Origin: JAQBXX01 sp947085325
Lineage (GTDB): Bacteria; Pseudomonadota; Gammaproteobacteria; SURF-13
Length of the DNA stretch: 64,000 nt
Direction: 5' to 3'
Assembly: GCA_947085325.1 (NCBI GenBank)
Contig: CAMTVY010000005.1
Span: forward strand, 47,844-111,843
Positions 46,019 through 54,212 of this stretch are shown piece after piece (position 1 is the first letter of the stretch; each line of letters opens with the position of its first letter). The notes under the pieces are model-generated. The model saw only the letters and a list, made by a program, of their open reading frames with translations, had not been told where the DNA came from and searched no databases. Made by a program: the position numbers and the translations under genes.

Positions 46019-46845
46019 TGCTGGTCAATGGCACGCCTGCGACGCAGGTCAGCGCGCAGGATCGCGGACTGCATTATGGCGACGGTGTATTCGAGACGCT
46101 GGCCGTGCGCGACAGCAGGCCGCTGCTGTGGGAGAAGCATGTGCAGCGTCTGCGCATGGGGTGCGCCAGGCTCGGCATTCCGGCGCCCGCAGACGCGTTG
46201 CTTGCGTCCGAGGTGCAGCAGGTCTGTGCGGGTGCTGCACAAGCTGTGCTGAAAATCATGGTGACACGGGGTGAAGGTGCGCGCGGCTACCGCGTTGTGC
46301 CGCCGGTGCACGCGACACGCTTGGTCGCATTGTATCCATGGCCCGCCTGGCCGGAAGCGTATGCACGGCAAGGTGTGCGTGTACGGGTGTGTGATACGCG
46401 TCTGGCGTGCAACCCGGCGCTGGCCGGCATCAAGCACCTGAACCGCCTGGAGCAAGTGCTTGCCCGCAGCGAATGGGAAGACGCCAGCATTGCCGAGGGA
46501 CTGATGCTCGACACGGCAGGCCATGTTATCGAAGGCACGATGAGCAATATATTTATAGTGCGCGACGGCCGGCTCTGGACACCCGAGGTGGATAACTGCG
46601 GCGTGGCGGGCATCATGCGCGGTGTGATTGTAGAGTTTGCTGCCCGTCATGCGATAGGCTGTGGTATCACCGGGCTCAGCCTGCAACAGGTGCGCGAGGC
46701 GGACGAGGTATTTCTCTGCAACAGCATTATAGGCGTGTGGCCGGTGCGTGAAATCGATGATGTACACTACCCGTGCGGGCCGCTCACGCAGCGCGTGGCA
46801 GTATATGCGGCTGAGATGATGCAAGCATGTCAATCAAACTTCTGA
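46015..46845 (+). CDS. pabC: Aminodeoxychorismate lyase
   Basis: A PLP class IV enzyme of 276 residues that releases pyruvate to give p-aminobenzoate. Motifs are GLHYGDGVFETLAV, the PLP Lys in ALAGIKHLNRLEQVLAR, and EGTMSNIFIV. It is coupled to pabB and overlaps mltG by 19 bases. Confidence 0.95.
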   Translation: MMLVNGTPATQVSAQDRGLHYGDGVFETLAVRDSRPLLWEKHVQRLRMGCARLGIPAPADALLASEVQQVCAGAAQAVLKIMVTRGEGARGYRVVPPVHATRLVALYPWPAWPEAYARQGVRVRVCDTRLACNPALAGIKHLNRLEQVLARSEWEDASIAEGLMLDTAGHVIEGTMSNIFIVRDGRLWTPEVDNCGVAGIMRGVIVEFAARHAIGCGITGLSLQQVREADEVFLCNSIIGVWPVREIDDVHYPCGPLTQRVAVYAAEMMQACQSNF

Positions 46846-47864
46846 AACTGTCGGGCGCCATCATGCTGGCCCTGCTGCTTGCTGCCGTTGTGGCGGCAGG
46901 CGTGATCTACCGCAATTTCATAATCACGCCGCTCAACATAGAAGGCTCGGGCCTGACGTATGAAGTTGCATCCGGCATGACGCTGAAGATGATTGCACAG
47001 GATCTGCAACAACGCGGGGTGCTGTCACGTGCGCCGTATCTTGTTTGGCTGTCCTATCTGCGTAGTGAAAAACACAGCGTGCGGGCGGGCGAGTATGTGC
47101 TGGTACCGGGCACGACGCCGCCGCAACTGCTGGAGCAACTGGCGCTGGGCAAGGTGACTGGCCATGCCCTCACGCTGGTGGAGGGCTGGACCTTCCGGCA
47201 GATGCTGGCGGCCGTGGCGCGCAATGAGAAGCTGGAACACACGCTCAACGGGTTGTCCGATGCAGAGATCATGTCACGGCTGGGTTTTGCCGGGCAGCAT
47301 CCGGAGGGGCGTTTTTACCCGGACACCTATCACTTTCCCAAGGGTACCAGCGATGCCGATTTTCTGAAAAGGGCCTATCGCGCGATGGAGCAACACCTGC
47401 AAGCGGCATGGGAGAGCCGCAGTGCAGACCTGCCTTTCAATACACCGGAGGAGGCCCTGATACTTGCCTCCATCGTGGAGAAGGAAACCGGGCTTGCCAG
47501 CGAGCGGCCGCTGATTGCGGGTGTGTTCGTGCGGCGCATGCGCATCGGCATGGCGTTGCAAACCGACCCGACTGTCATATATGGTTTGGGAGACAGCTTC
47601 GACGGCAATCTGCGACGCAGTGATCTGACAGCCGACACGCCTTATAATACTTATACCCGCGTCGGCTTGCCCCCGACGCCGATCGCCATGCCGGGGCTGG
47701 ACTCTATTCGCGCCGTGCTCCACCCGGCGCCCGGTGACGCGCTGTTTTTCGTTGCGCGCGGTGATGGCGGGCATGTGTTTTCAGCCACACTGGAAGAGCA
47801 CAATCGCGCGGTATTCAAATATCAGATCAATGGCGCAGCACGCAAGCGGGTGGCACAGGAATGA
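46827..47864 (+). CDS. mltG: Endolytic murein transglycosylase MltG
   Basis: A 345-residue inner-membrane enzyme that cuts nascent glycan strands. It has one N-terminal helix (about residues 9-31), a LysM-like region and the YceG domain with the catalytic Glu in ASIVEKETGLASERPLIAGVFVRRM, then QTDPTVIYGLG and YNTYTRVGLPPTPIAMPG. It overlaps tmk. Confidence 0.95.
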   Translation: MSIKLLKLSGAIMLALLLAAVVAAGVIYRNFIITPLNIEGSGLTYEVASGMTLKMIAQDLQQRGVLSRAPYLVWLSYLRSEKHSVRAGEYVLVPGTTPPQLLEQLALGKVTGHALTLVEGWTFRQMLAAVARNEKLEHTLNGLSDAEIMSRLGFAGQHPEGRFYPDTYHFPKGTSDADFLKRAYRAMEQHLQAAWESRSADLPFNTPEEALILASIVEKETGLASERPLIAGVFVRRMRIGMALQTDPTVIYGLGDSFDGNLRRSDLTADTPYNTYTRVGLPPTPIAMPGLDSIRAVLHPAPGDALFFVARGDGGHVFSATLEEHNRAVFKYQINGAARKRVAQE

Positions 47865-48487
47865 CAGCTCGATTTATTACAGTGGAAGGCATAGAAGGCG
47901 CCGGCAAGAGCAGCAATATTGCCTTTATCAAACAGCAGTTGCTGGCTGCCAGGAAAGATGTCGTGGTCACACGTGAGCCCGGCGGCACGCCGCTCGGTGA
48001 GCAGATTCGTGACGTACTGCTCAGTCACCGCAATGACGGCATGGCGGTGGATACCGAACTGCTGTTGATGTTTGCCGCACGCGCCGAGCATCTCGCGTGC
48101 GTGATTCGCCCGGCACTCGATGCCGGACAATGGGTATTGTGCGACCGTTTCACCGAAGCTACTTACGCATATCAGGGCGGAGGCCGGGGTATCGCGGAGC
48201 AACGCATCGCCGCGCTGGAGGAGTGGTTACAGGGGCCGCTGCGGCCTGATCTGACGCTGCTGCTGGATGTGCCGCCTGCGCTGGGGCTGGAGCGTGCGGG
48301 CCGCCGCAATGCCAGTCTGGATCGCTTCGAGAGCGAGCAGCTCGCTTTTTTCGAGCGTGTGCGTGCCGACTATCTGCGCCAGGCCGAGTTGCACCGTGAC
48401 CGCTACTGCGTGATTGATGCCGCACAGGATCTGAGCGCTGTGCAGGCGCACATCAGCCGGGCGCTGGACAGTATTCTGCATGCCTGA
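47861..48487 (+). CDS. tmk: Thymidylate kinase
   Basis: Phosphorylates dTMP to dTDP. It has 208 residues with the P-loop EGIEGAGKSSNIAFIKQ, the DR(F/H) motif CDRFTEATYAYQGGGRGI, and the LID region ERAGRRNASLDRFE. It is coupled to mltG at the start and holB at the end. Confidence 0.97.
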   Translation: MTARFITVEGIEGAGKSSNIAFIKQQLLAARKDVVVTREPGGTPLGEQIRDVLLSHRNDGMAVDTELLLMFAARAEHLACVIRPALDAGQWVLCDRFTEATYAYQGGGRGIAEQRIAALEEWLQGPLRPDLTLLLDVPPALGLERAGRRNASLDRFESEQLAFFERVRADYLRQAELHRDRYCVIDAAQDLSAVQAHISRALDSILHA

Positions 48488-49499
48488 GGATAACGCCGCG
48501 CAGGCGCTGCAACTGCTGCCCTGGCAGCAGGCGCCGTGGGCAGACTTGCAGGCGCGCAAGTCACTGTCGCGGTTGCCGCATGCGCTGCTGGTGTGCGGTA
48601 TCAAAGGGATCGGCAAGCGGCAGTTCGCAGATGTTTTTACCCAGGCACTCCTGTGCACCCGGCCTGGGGCGGAGGGTCAGGCCTGTCAGGCCTGCGATGC
48701 ATGCTACTGGTTCCGGGCGGGCACGCATCCGGACTATCGGCTGCTGGCGCCTGCGGAGAAGGGCCGCGCCATACGGGTTGACCAGATTCGCGAGTTGAAC
48801 GACTACTTTGCGCTCAAGAGTCATCACGGCGGATACAAAATTGCGGTCATCGAGCCCGCCGACAGCATGAACAGCGCTGCCGCCAATGCCCTGCTCAAGA
48901 CTCTGGAAGAGCCCGCCCCGTACACGCTGCTGCTGTTGATAACGCATCGCCCCAGCAGGCTGCCGGCCACGGTTCGCAGTCGCTGTCAGCGACTCACGCT
49001 CACACCACCCCCGGCCCAGCAGGCAGTACCCTGGCTGAGCGAACGCCTGGACGTAGCGGCTGATGATGCAACGTTACTGCTGACGCTGGCAGGGGGTGCC
49101 CCGCTGAGGGCGCTTGGCCTTGCGCAGCGTGACGTTCGCGGGCACCGTACCGCCCTGCTTGAGGAACTGGAGCGGATACAACAAGGGCAGAGCGATCCGG
49201 TCACCTGTGCGGCTGCATGGGTGGAGCGGGGGGCCGCCATCTCGCTGGAGTGGCTGTATGACTACATCATCGACATGATTCGTCTGCAATCCGTGCCCCA
49301 ACCACCACGGATAAGAAATCCGGATATGCGTGACCGGTTACAGCGTATTGCGACGCGCACCGGGCTGGTTACGCTGTATCAGCACCTCGACGGCGCACTC
49401 GATGGGTTACGGCTGCTGTCGACACAAGTCAATTCCCAGATACTGATTGAACAAGTTCTGATCGGGTGGGTGCCGATTACCACCAAGCCAGCTGCTTAG
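48480..49499 (+). CDS. holB: DNA polymerase III subunit delta prime
   Basis: Clamp-loader subunit of 339 residues. The degenerate P-loop GIKGIGKRQFAD lacks a normal GKT/S, as expected for delta prime. Zinc Cys lie in CQACDACYWFRAGTHPDY, and there is LLKTLEEPAPYTLLLLITH with SRCQRL (SRC motif). It follows tmk. Confidence 0.95.
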   Translation: MPEDNAAQALQLLPWQQAPWADLQARKSLSRLPHALLVCGIKGIGKRQFADVFTQALLCTRPGAEGQACQACDACYWFRAGTHPDYRLLAPAEKGRAIRVDQIRELNDYFALKSHHGGYKIAVIEPADSMNSAAANALLKTLEEPAPYTLLLLITHRPSRLPATVRSRCQRLTLTPPPAQQAVPWLSERLDVAADDATLLLTLAGGAPLRALGLAQRDVRGHRTALLEELERIQQGQSDPVTCAAAWVERGAAISLEWLYDYIIDMIRLQSVPQPPRIRNPDMRDRLQRIATRTGLVTLYQHLDGALDGLRLLSTQVNSQILIEQVLIGWVPITTKPAA

Positions 49500-49573
49500 G
49501 TGGTATAAGTTAGTGGCTGTGCTCATTTGCAATTATAGTTGGGAGTGACGGGGCATTGAGGTAGCATATTGCG

Positions 49574-49945
49574 ATGATGGAAATTACCCAACCTGCAACT
49601 CCTATAATGGGCCGACAAGGCATCATGTCTTTGTCACTCAAAGACAAAGGCTCACTGTATGCTGCTTATATGCCATTCATCAAGAACGGCGGATTGTTTA
49701 TTCCAACCCTTAAATCCTATCAACTGGGTGACGAAGTATTTATCCTGCTCTCACTAATGGATGAGAGTGAGAAGATTCCGGTCGCGGGGCGTATCATCTG
49801 GTCTACGCCCAAGGGTGCACAGGGAAACCGCCCCGCAGGGATAGGTGTACAGTTCAGTGACATGGATGGCGGCGCCACGCGTAACAAGATAGAGGGTTAT
49901 CTGGGCGGCTTGCTCCAGGCTGAACGCATGACACATACCCTGTAG
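49574..49945 (+). CDS. pilZ: PilZ-domain protein
   Basis: A 123-residue single-domain PilZ protein. The position between holB and tatD is that of pilZ in Pseudomonas, where it is needed for type IV pili. The typical RxxxR c-di-GMP motif is not obvious, as in Pseudomonas PilZ itself. A second ATG lies one codon in. Confidence 0.9.
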   Translation: MMEITQPATPIMGRQGIMSLSLKDKGSLYAAYMPFIKNGGLFIPTLKSYQLGDEVFILLSLMDESEKIPVAGRIIWSTPKGAQGNRPAGIGVQFSDMDGGATRNKIEGYLGGLLQAERMTHTL

Positions 49946-49958
49946 TACTTGCAGTGCC

Positions 49959-50732
49959 ATGCTGATCGACTCCCACTGTCATCTCGACCGGCTGGATCTT
50001 GCCGCGCTGGGCGCTGATCTTGATCATGTGCTCAAAACTGCGCAGCAACATGGCGTGGAGCGCATGTTGAGCGTGTGTGTCAATCTCGAGACTTTTCCCG
50101 CCGTGCTGTCCATCGCGGAGCGCTATTCATACATCCATGCATCGGTCGGTGTGCATCCCGATGAACGTGACTGCCATGAACCCTCCGTGGAGGAGCTGTG
50201 TGAGCTCGCGCAGCATCCCAAGGTCATTGCCATCGGTGAAACCGGCCTTGATTACTTCCGCTGTAAGGGCGATATCGGTTGGCAGCAGGCGCGTTTCCGA
50301 ACCCATATTCGCGCCGCGCTACGTGCCGGCAAGCCGCTGATCGTACACAGTCGTGACGCCAAGGCTGACACCCTCTGCATACTGCGGGAAGAAGGTGCCG
50401 AGCGTGTTGGCGGCGTGCTGCACTGCTTTACTGAAGACTGGGAAATGGCGCAGGAAGCGCTGGCGCTCAACTTTTATATCTCGTTTTCAGGCATTGTAAC
50501 CTTCAAAAATGCTCAGACGCTGCGCGATGTGGCCCTGCGGATTCCGCTCGACCGGCTGCTGATAGAAACAGATGCCCCGTATCTCGCGCCAGTGCCACAT
50601 CGTGGCAAAACCAACCAGCCGGCCTATGTGCGACATGTCGCCGAATGTATTGCCGAGGTGCGCGCCATTCCTCAAGCAGCGGTTGAGGAGGCCACCTCCA
50701 CCAACTTTACCCGCCTGTTTAACCCGCGTTGA
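49959..50732 (+). CDS. tatD: TatD-family metal-dependent hydrolase
   Basis: A TIM-barrel deoxyribonuclease of 257 residues. Metal ligands are visible in IDSHCHLDRLDL, AIGETGLDYFR, PLIVHSRDA, GVLHCFTEDW and LIETDAPYLAPVPHRGKTNQP. This is the holB-linked TatD (YcfH type). Confidence 0.95.
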   Translation: MLIDSHCHLDRLDLAALGADLDHVLKTAQQHGVERMLSVCVNLETFPAVLSIAERYSYIHASVGVHPDERDCHEPSVEELCELAQHPKVIAIGETGLDYFRCKGDIGWQQARFRTHIRAALRAGKPLIVHSRDAKADTLCILREEGAERVGGVLHCFTEDWEMAQEALALNFYISFSGIVTFKNAQTLRDVALRIPLDRLLIETDAPYLAPVPHRGKTNQPAYVRHVAECIAEVRAIPQAAVEEATSTNFTRLFNPR

Positions 50733-50843
50733 GATAGATTCCAGGCATTTAGGCTGAACTTTCAGGCCATGTAGGAACCTATTATAAGCCGCCGCTGGGT
50801 AGCCTTGCGGCGATACATGATCAATCTACAAGGAGAAAACCGT

Positions 50844-51227
50844 ATGAAACAGTTAAAAATTGCCGTGGTTGCCATCGCGCTGGCCCTGCCAGTTGCGGCA
50901 CATGCAGGCTCAGGCCATGACAAGGTCAGCCAGGATGGCATGGATCAGTCACAAGGCCATGGATCCATGCCTATGCACGAGGGCATGCCGGGCATGGATC
51001 ATGGCAGTATGTCAGAAGGTACCGTCAAACAGATAAACGCATCTGCCGGCAAGATCATGATTGAGCATGGCCCGCTGCACAACCTCAGCATGCCGGGGAT
51101 GACCATGGTGTTCCGTGTGCAGGATCCGTCGATGCTTGATCAGGTCAAAGTGGGTGACAGTATCCAGTTCACGGCTGAGAAAATAGAAGGTAAGCTGACG
51201 GTAACGAAGATACAAGCTGCGAAATAG
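50844..51227 (+). CDS. Secreted CusF-like copper-binding protein
   Basis: A 127-residue periplasmic protein with a signal peptide (MKQLKIAVVAIALALPVAAHA). Next comes a Met/His-rich linker (HGSMPMHEGMPGMDHGSM) and then a CusF-type small barrel with EGTVKQINASAGKIMIEHGPL and MPGMTMVFRV, where His and Met would bind Cu(I)/Ag(I). AAGGAG lies before the ATG. No efflux genes are adjacent. It is the last host gene before the dif junction. Confidence 0.9.
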   Translation: MKQLKIAVVAIALALPVAAHAGSGHDKVSQDGMDQSQGHGSMPMHEGMPGMDHGSMSEGTVKQINASAGKIMIEHGPLHNLSMPGMTMVFRVQDPSMLDQVKVGDSIQFTAEKIEGKLTVTKIQAAK

Positions 51228-51329
51228 GGCGTATGTTTTATATTTAATTAATAACCATAACTGTTCCTCCGAAAAAGGGTGAAAATAGCCCGGCAAGCTG
51301 CTGAAACTGTTCCGCGAAATTATTTACTG

Positions 51330-51357
51330 ACTTCGCATAATGTATATTATGTAAAGT
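51330..51357 (+). other. attL: left dif-like junction
   Basis: Compared with the 28-base Escherichia dif, the XerC arm here (51330-51340) matches 8 of 11, including the inner CGCATAA, the centre TGTATA is identical, and the XerD arm TTATGTAAAGT matches 9 of 11. The left arm should be host-derived and the right arm viral. It is near-canonical and could still act as the host dif. Confidence 0.88.
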
Positions 51358-51418
51358 AGACGGGAGCGAGTCAGACCTCCTAATGTAGCCCGACAATTGC
51401 AAGCCACAAGCCCCTGTT

Positions 51419-51437
51419 CTTAATAAAAATTAAGGGG
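51419..51437 (+). promoter_or_regulatory. Hairpin over the ribosome site of the left HTH gene, with possible promoter upstream
   Basis: CTTAAT (51419-51424) and ATTAAG (51429-51434) pair perfectly round AAAA, and CCCC at 51411 can pair with the GGGG at 51434-51437 that forms the ribosome site. TTGCAA at 51397-51402 with TAATAA at 51421-51426 could be a promoter. Hiding of the AAGGGG site suggests translational control. Confidence 0.4.
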
Positions 51438-51441
51438 AACC

Positions 51442-51894
51442 ATGAACGCTCTACAAAACCTCCACGACCGTGAAGTGATGCAGCTTTGCGGCGTGAACCG
51501 CACGACAGTCGCCCGGTGGCGAGCCGGCGCACCGATTCCCACCCCCAGCCGTAAACTCATCACACTGGCCGCGACCGGCGACCTATCGGCCCTGCTCGGC
51601 CCAACGTGGAACGGCTGGCGCGTTTCTACGCGGGAGGGCCTGCTCTATCACCCACAATGGCGCGCCGGATTCAATGGCGACGCGCTGGCGAGCATGTGGC
51701 ACGGCTGCCAGCTCCGGCGAGAGCTGGAAAGCCGCATCGAGCGGCTGAAGGACGATATCGAGCGGATCCGCGCGGAGCGCGACGAGCTGGAACGGCGGGC
51801 GGCGTTTTACCGGCGGCAGGTGTCCAGGGAGGCGACGCTTGGGCTGGCGCTGGCCGGCATCTACGGCGATAATCCCGCTCACCCCACGACCTGA
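51442..51894 (+). CDS. Phage HTH protein, DUF3653-like
   Basis: A 150-residue protein. Residues 8-30 (REVMQLCGVNRTTVARWRAG) form a helix-turn-helix. This is followed by WNGWRVSTREGLLYHP and a C-terminal coiled coil (ELESRIERLKDDIERIRAERDELERR). The order matches DUF3653-type phage proteins, which I associate with filamentous and temperate phages of Xanthomonas and relatives. It starts 85 bases from the dif core and probably regulates viral or host genes. AAGGGG supplies the ribosome site. Confidence 0.7.
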   Translation: MNALQNLHDREVMQLCGVNRTTVARWRAGAPIPTPSRKLITLAATGDLSALLGPTWNGWRVSTREGLLYHPQWRAGFNGDALASMWHGCQLRRELESRIERLKDDIERIRAERDELERRAAFYRRQVSREATLGLALAGIYGDNPAHPTT

Positions 51895-51901
51895 GGCGAC
51901 C

Positions 51902-52324
51902 ATGATAAAAACCATCACCGCATTACTGCCGCTGGCGCTGCTCACCGGCTGCGCGGCTTTGTCCTCCACCACCGACAGCCGGGAGATCTCGCCGGCGCAG
52001 AATTACCGCCTGGCCGATGGCCAGCAGATCACCATCCACGGAGCCATTCATACACGCAAGGAGAGCAACGGATTCAACGCGACCCGCAAGCAAGCGCTCA
52101 CCGTGTTGATCAACGGCACGCTCGCACTGCAAGGCATGTTACACGGCGATTACACCGGGGAGCTGCAAGGGGAATGGGAAGGCAAGCGCATCAACGCGCT
52201 GTGCAGCAGTAACCAGAGAACCGAGCAGCGGGTGTACTACGGGACGTTGCAGTACAGGTACGTCTATGATGTGCGGTGCGGCATGCTCATCGACGGCGAG
52301 CAGACGGTGACGCTTACGTTCTGA
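51902..52324 (+). CDS. Viral lipoprotein of unknown role
   Basis: A 140-residue protein with a lipoprotein signal, MIKTITALLPLALLTGC, and Cys17 as the lipid anchor. The mature part is beta-rich and unrecognised, with two Cys (ALCSSNQ and DVRCGML) that might pair. It starts 7 bases after the HTH gene and reads with it, against the structural operon. A membrane-exposed product made in lysogens would suit superinfection exclusion or lysogenic conversion, but this is inference. It overlaps the next gene by 11 bases tail to tail. Confidence 0.65.
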   Translation: MIKTITALLPLALLTGCAALSSTTDSREISPAQNYRLADGQQITIHGAIHTRKESNGFNATRKQALTVLINGTLALQGMLHGDYTGELQGEWEGKRINALCSSNQRTEQRVYYGTLQYRYVYDVRCGMLIDGEQTVTLTF

Positions 52325-52487
52325 CGGTTGTCCGCTCGTGGACGTGCGGCGCGCCGATCGCATCCAGACGGCGGTGCGCGTGGTCGATGTCGCGCCGGTG
52401 GTAGTGCAGCTCAGTCCGCACGACACCCCAGACCACCGCGCCATTCAGCAGCGCAGACCCCAGAAAGATCAGCAGGGTCTCAGTCAC
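52314..52487 (-). CDS. Tiny single-helix membrane protein
   Basis: A 57-residue frame too short for common gene finders. It begins at GTG 52487 with (M)TETLLIFLGSALLNGAVVWGVV, one membrane helix, then a His/Arg-rich cytoplasmic tail (YHRRDIDHAHRRLDA). The GTGA overlap with the upstream stop shows coupling. It is the last gene of the late operon next to the holin-like gene, so a spanin or lysis-accessory role is possible but unproven. Confidence 0.65.
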   Translation of the reverse strand: MTETLLIFLGSALLNGAVVWGVVRTELHYHRRDIDHAHRRLDAIGAPHVHERTTVRT

Positions 52488-52864
52488 TTTTTCAGCCCCA
52501 AGTACATGCGCTCGCCGATGATAAAGCTCATCGAGGCCCCGGAGAGATCGAGCAGCACGGCGAGCGCGGCGGCGTCTATCCCCACAAAAACGCCGGCGAT
52601 CGTCGAGAGCACAATACCCGACACCGCAAAATAACGAAACGACGCGCGGAAGTTTGCCACCCAGAGCGAGATCGTGCCGCTGGGTGTATCGAGCGCGGCC
52701 AGGGCCTGCATCTTTTCCACCTCAGCCTGCATGAGCTGGATCTTCTCCCCCACGTTCTGAGGGTTGGCGCCAGCGCCCTGCGTGAGCCGGCCCACGACGG
52801 CGCGGAACCCGTCGGCGAGCGGCGCGGCCAGTGCCGGGAGCAGTAACGTCAGCAGTCCGCTCAT
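52484..52864 (-). CDS. Holin-like membrane protein
   Basis: A 126-residue protein. It has an N-terminal hydrophobic stretch (MSGLLTLLLPALAAPLADG), a charged helical middle and a hairpin of two C-terminal helices (FAVSGIVLSTIAGVFVGIDAAALAVLLDL). This resembles three-helix holins of the gene-transfer-agent type. The ATG at 52864 overlaps the upstream stop as ATGA, which favours it over the longer frame to 52915. Together with the transglycosylase it would form the lysis set. Confidence 0.6.
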   Translation of the reverse strand: MSGLLTLLLPALAAPLADGFRAVVGRLTQGAGANPQNVGEKIQLMQAEVEKMQALAALDTPSGTISLWVANFRASFRYFAVSGIVLSTIAGVFVGIDAAALAVLLDLSGASMSFIIGERMYLGLKK

Positions 52865-53118
52865 GGCGTTGTCACCGGGTGCGTGAGATCGTAGATCCAC
52901 GTGCCGAGCGACCACCCTTCATCACCCGAGAGCGTGCGGCCAAAACCGCCGATCACGTTGTCGTATAAAAAATTGTTCGAGCTGTAGGGATTGACCTTGT
53001 CAGCCACCGCCGCCGCCGCGTCTGAGACAGCCGCGCCCGCGCTGCGCGTGAGATAGACCACGGCCACCACCATGACCAGGCCAAGCGCACCACCGGCCGC
53101 CAGCGTGTTGACGTTCAT
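52861..53118 (-). CDS. Small membrane-anchored virion-type protein
   Basis: An 85-residue protein with an N-terminal helix (LAAGGALGLVMVVAVVYL) and a C-terminal motif FGRTLSGDEGWSLGTWIYDLTHP that I have seen in tailed-phage membrane or structural proteins. The ATG at 53118 overlaps the upstream stop (ATGA), so the frame to 53127 is not used. Function unknown; likely in the internal viral membrane. Confidence 0.6.
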   Translation of the reverse strand: MNVNTLAAGGALGLVMVVAVVYLTRSAGAAVSDAAAAVADKVNPYSSNNFLYDNVIGGFGRTLSGDEGWSLGTWIYDLTHPVTTP

Positions 53119-53291
53119 GTCAGCCACCGCAGCGAGCCGTCCGGCATTTCCCGGGTGTAAGCACCGGCAGCCGGGTCATACCTATACCCGTCCGGGATGC
53201 CGCCCGCCCCCGCCGGCGCGCCATTGCGGCCAAACAGCGCCACGCCCACGAGGAAGACCAGCGCGGCGATCATGATAGCGTCCTGGTTCAT
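53115..53291 (-). CDS. Tiny membrane protein
   Basis: A 58-residue frame missed by length filters. It begins MNQDAIMIAALVFLVGVALFG, a single membrane helix, followed by a Gly-rich turn and YRYDPAAGAYTREMPDGSLRW. ATGA overlaps on both sides tie it to the transglycosylase gene and to the next one. Function unknown. Confidence 0.65.
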   Translation of the reverse strand: MNQDAIMIAALVFLVGVALFGRNGAPAGAGGIPDGYRYDPAAGAYTREMPDGSLRWLT

Positions 53292-53908
53292 ACCAGCACC
53301 CCGCCCGTAGCTGTCGCGCCGAGATCGGCGAGGATCTGGCTGGAATAATTGCGCGTCTCAAGCGGCAACGACGTAATCGTGCCGGCGAGGTACTTGGCGA
53401 GATTGCCCTCCCCCCAGTTGTACGCCTGCAACGCATGCTCCCAATTGCCGAACTTGCGGTACAGCCGCGCGAGGTAGCGCCCGGCGTAGGCGATGGAGGC
53501 GAACGGATCATAGGGATCAACATCCGGATGCCAGCGCGGCACGATCTGCATGATGCCTATCGCGCCGGCGCTTGAGATTGTCGCGCCGCTGATAATATCC
53601 GGCCTGAAGCGCGACTCCTGATAGGCGAGACGCACCAGCATACCGCGCGGAATGCTGTTTGCAGATTCAGCGCGGTGCAGCGCGGTGACGTAGGCCGCGT
53701 TCTCAGGCCGCGCCGCCACCGTTTCCCAATTTCGCAGACTGTAGCCGGAGACCATAAAAAAACCCTCATCAACTGTATCGACAAATGTATCAACAACGTC
53801 CTGCCCCCAGTAGCCTGCATCGTCGTCGCTGGCCCGGCTACGCACGAACCACCACGCGGCGGCCAGGGCAGCGCCGGAGACTATCACCAGGGCAGCGGCG
53901 CGGCGCAC
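53288..53908 (-). CDS. Viral lytic transglycosylase
   Basis: Cuts peptidoglycan during entry or release. About 206 residues: an N-terminal membrane anchor (AAALVIVSGAALAAAWWFV), then an SLT lysozyme-like domain with the catalytic Glu in RLAYQESRFRPDI and the downstream SSAGAIGIMQIVP and ALQAYNWGEG motifs. The start is GTG at 53908, just after the upstream stop; a TTG at 53950 would overlap that gene by 41 bases. PRD1 carries a similar enzyme in the virion (P7). Confidence 0.9.
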   Translation of the reverse strand: MRRAAALVIVSGAALAAAWWFVRSRASDDDAGYWGQDVVDTFVDTVDEGFFMVSGYSLRNWETVAARPENAAYVTALHRAESANSIPRGMLVRLAYQESRFRPDIISGATISSAGAIGIMQIVPRWHPDVDPYDPFASIAYAGRYLARLYRKFGNWEHALQAYNWGEGNLAKYLAGTITSLPLETRNYSSQILADLGATATGGVLV

Positions 53909-53909
53909 A

Positions 53910-54212
53910 TCACACCAGCTTCGAACGCTCAGCCGCCGCTGCTGTTTCAAAATTCTTGAGCAAGGCCGGAGCGTCGGCCTTCGCGGCGATGTACTCGCGC
54001 ATCGAGCGGATACTTTTCAAGTCAAGCTCAGCGAGCGCCGCCCTTGCAGCGTCGGCGGCCACGACCGCATCAGCTACCCAGACCGCGCCAGTCCACCGAC
54101 TGCGCCCGTCAGCCGGCGGCGCCGGCACCTCAACCGCGCCCTCAGGCGGTGAAGCGTTTTGATACGCGCCGAGGTAGCGACCGGAAGCGTCAACAAAATA
54201 TAAAGTTTTCAC
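53910..54212 (-). CDS. Tail-fibre-assembly-like small protein
   Basis: A 100-residue protein. Residues 3-45 read YFVDASGRYLGAYQNASPPEG and then EVPAPPADGRSRWTGAVW, the pattern of phage tail-fibre assembly or fibre-tip proteins; the rest is helical. The GTG at 54212 overlaps the upstream stop as GTGA. It probably helps fold or attach the spike encoded upstream. Confidence 0.65.
   Translation of the reverse strand: MKTLYFVDASGRYLGAYQNASPPEGAVEVPAPPADGRSRWTGAVWVADAVVAADAARAALAELDLKSIRSMREYIAAKADAPALLKNFETAAAAERSKLV

Noticed and set aside
52139..52444. 101-residue minus frame over the viral lipoprotein gene
   Set aside because: It is a shadow. The 57-residue frame at 52314-52487 in another phase has the exact GTGA overlap and a membrane helix.
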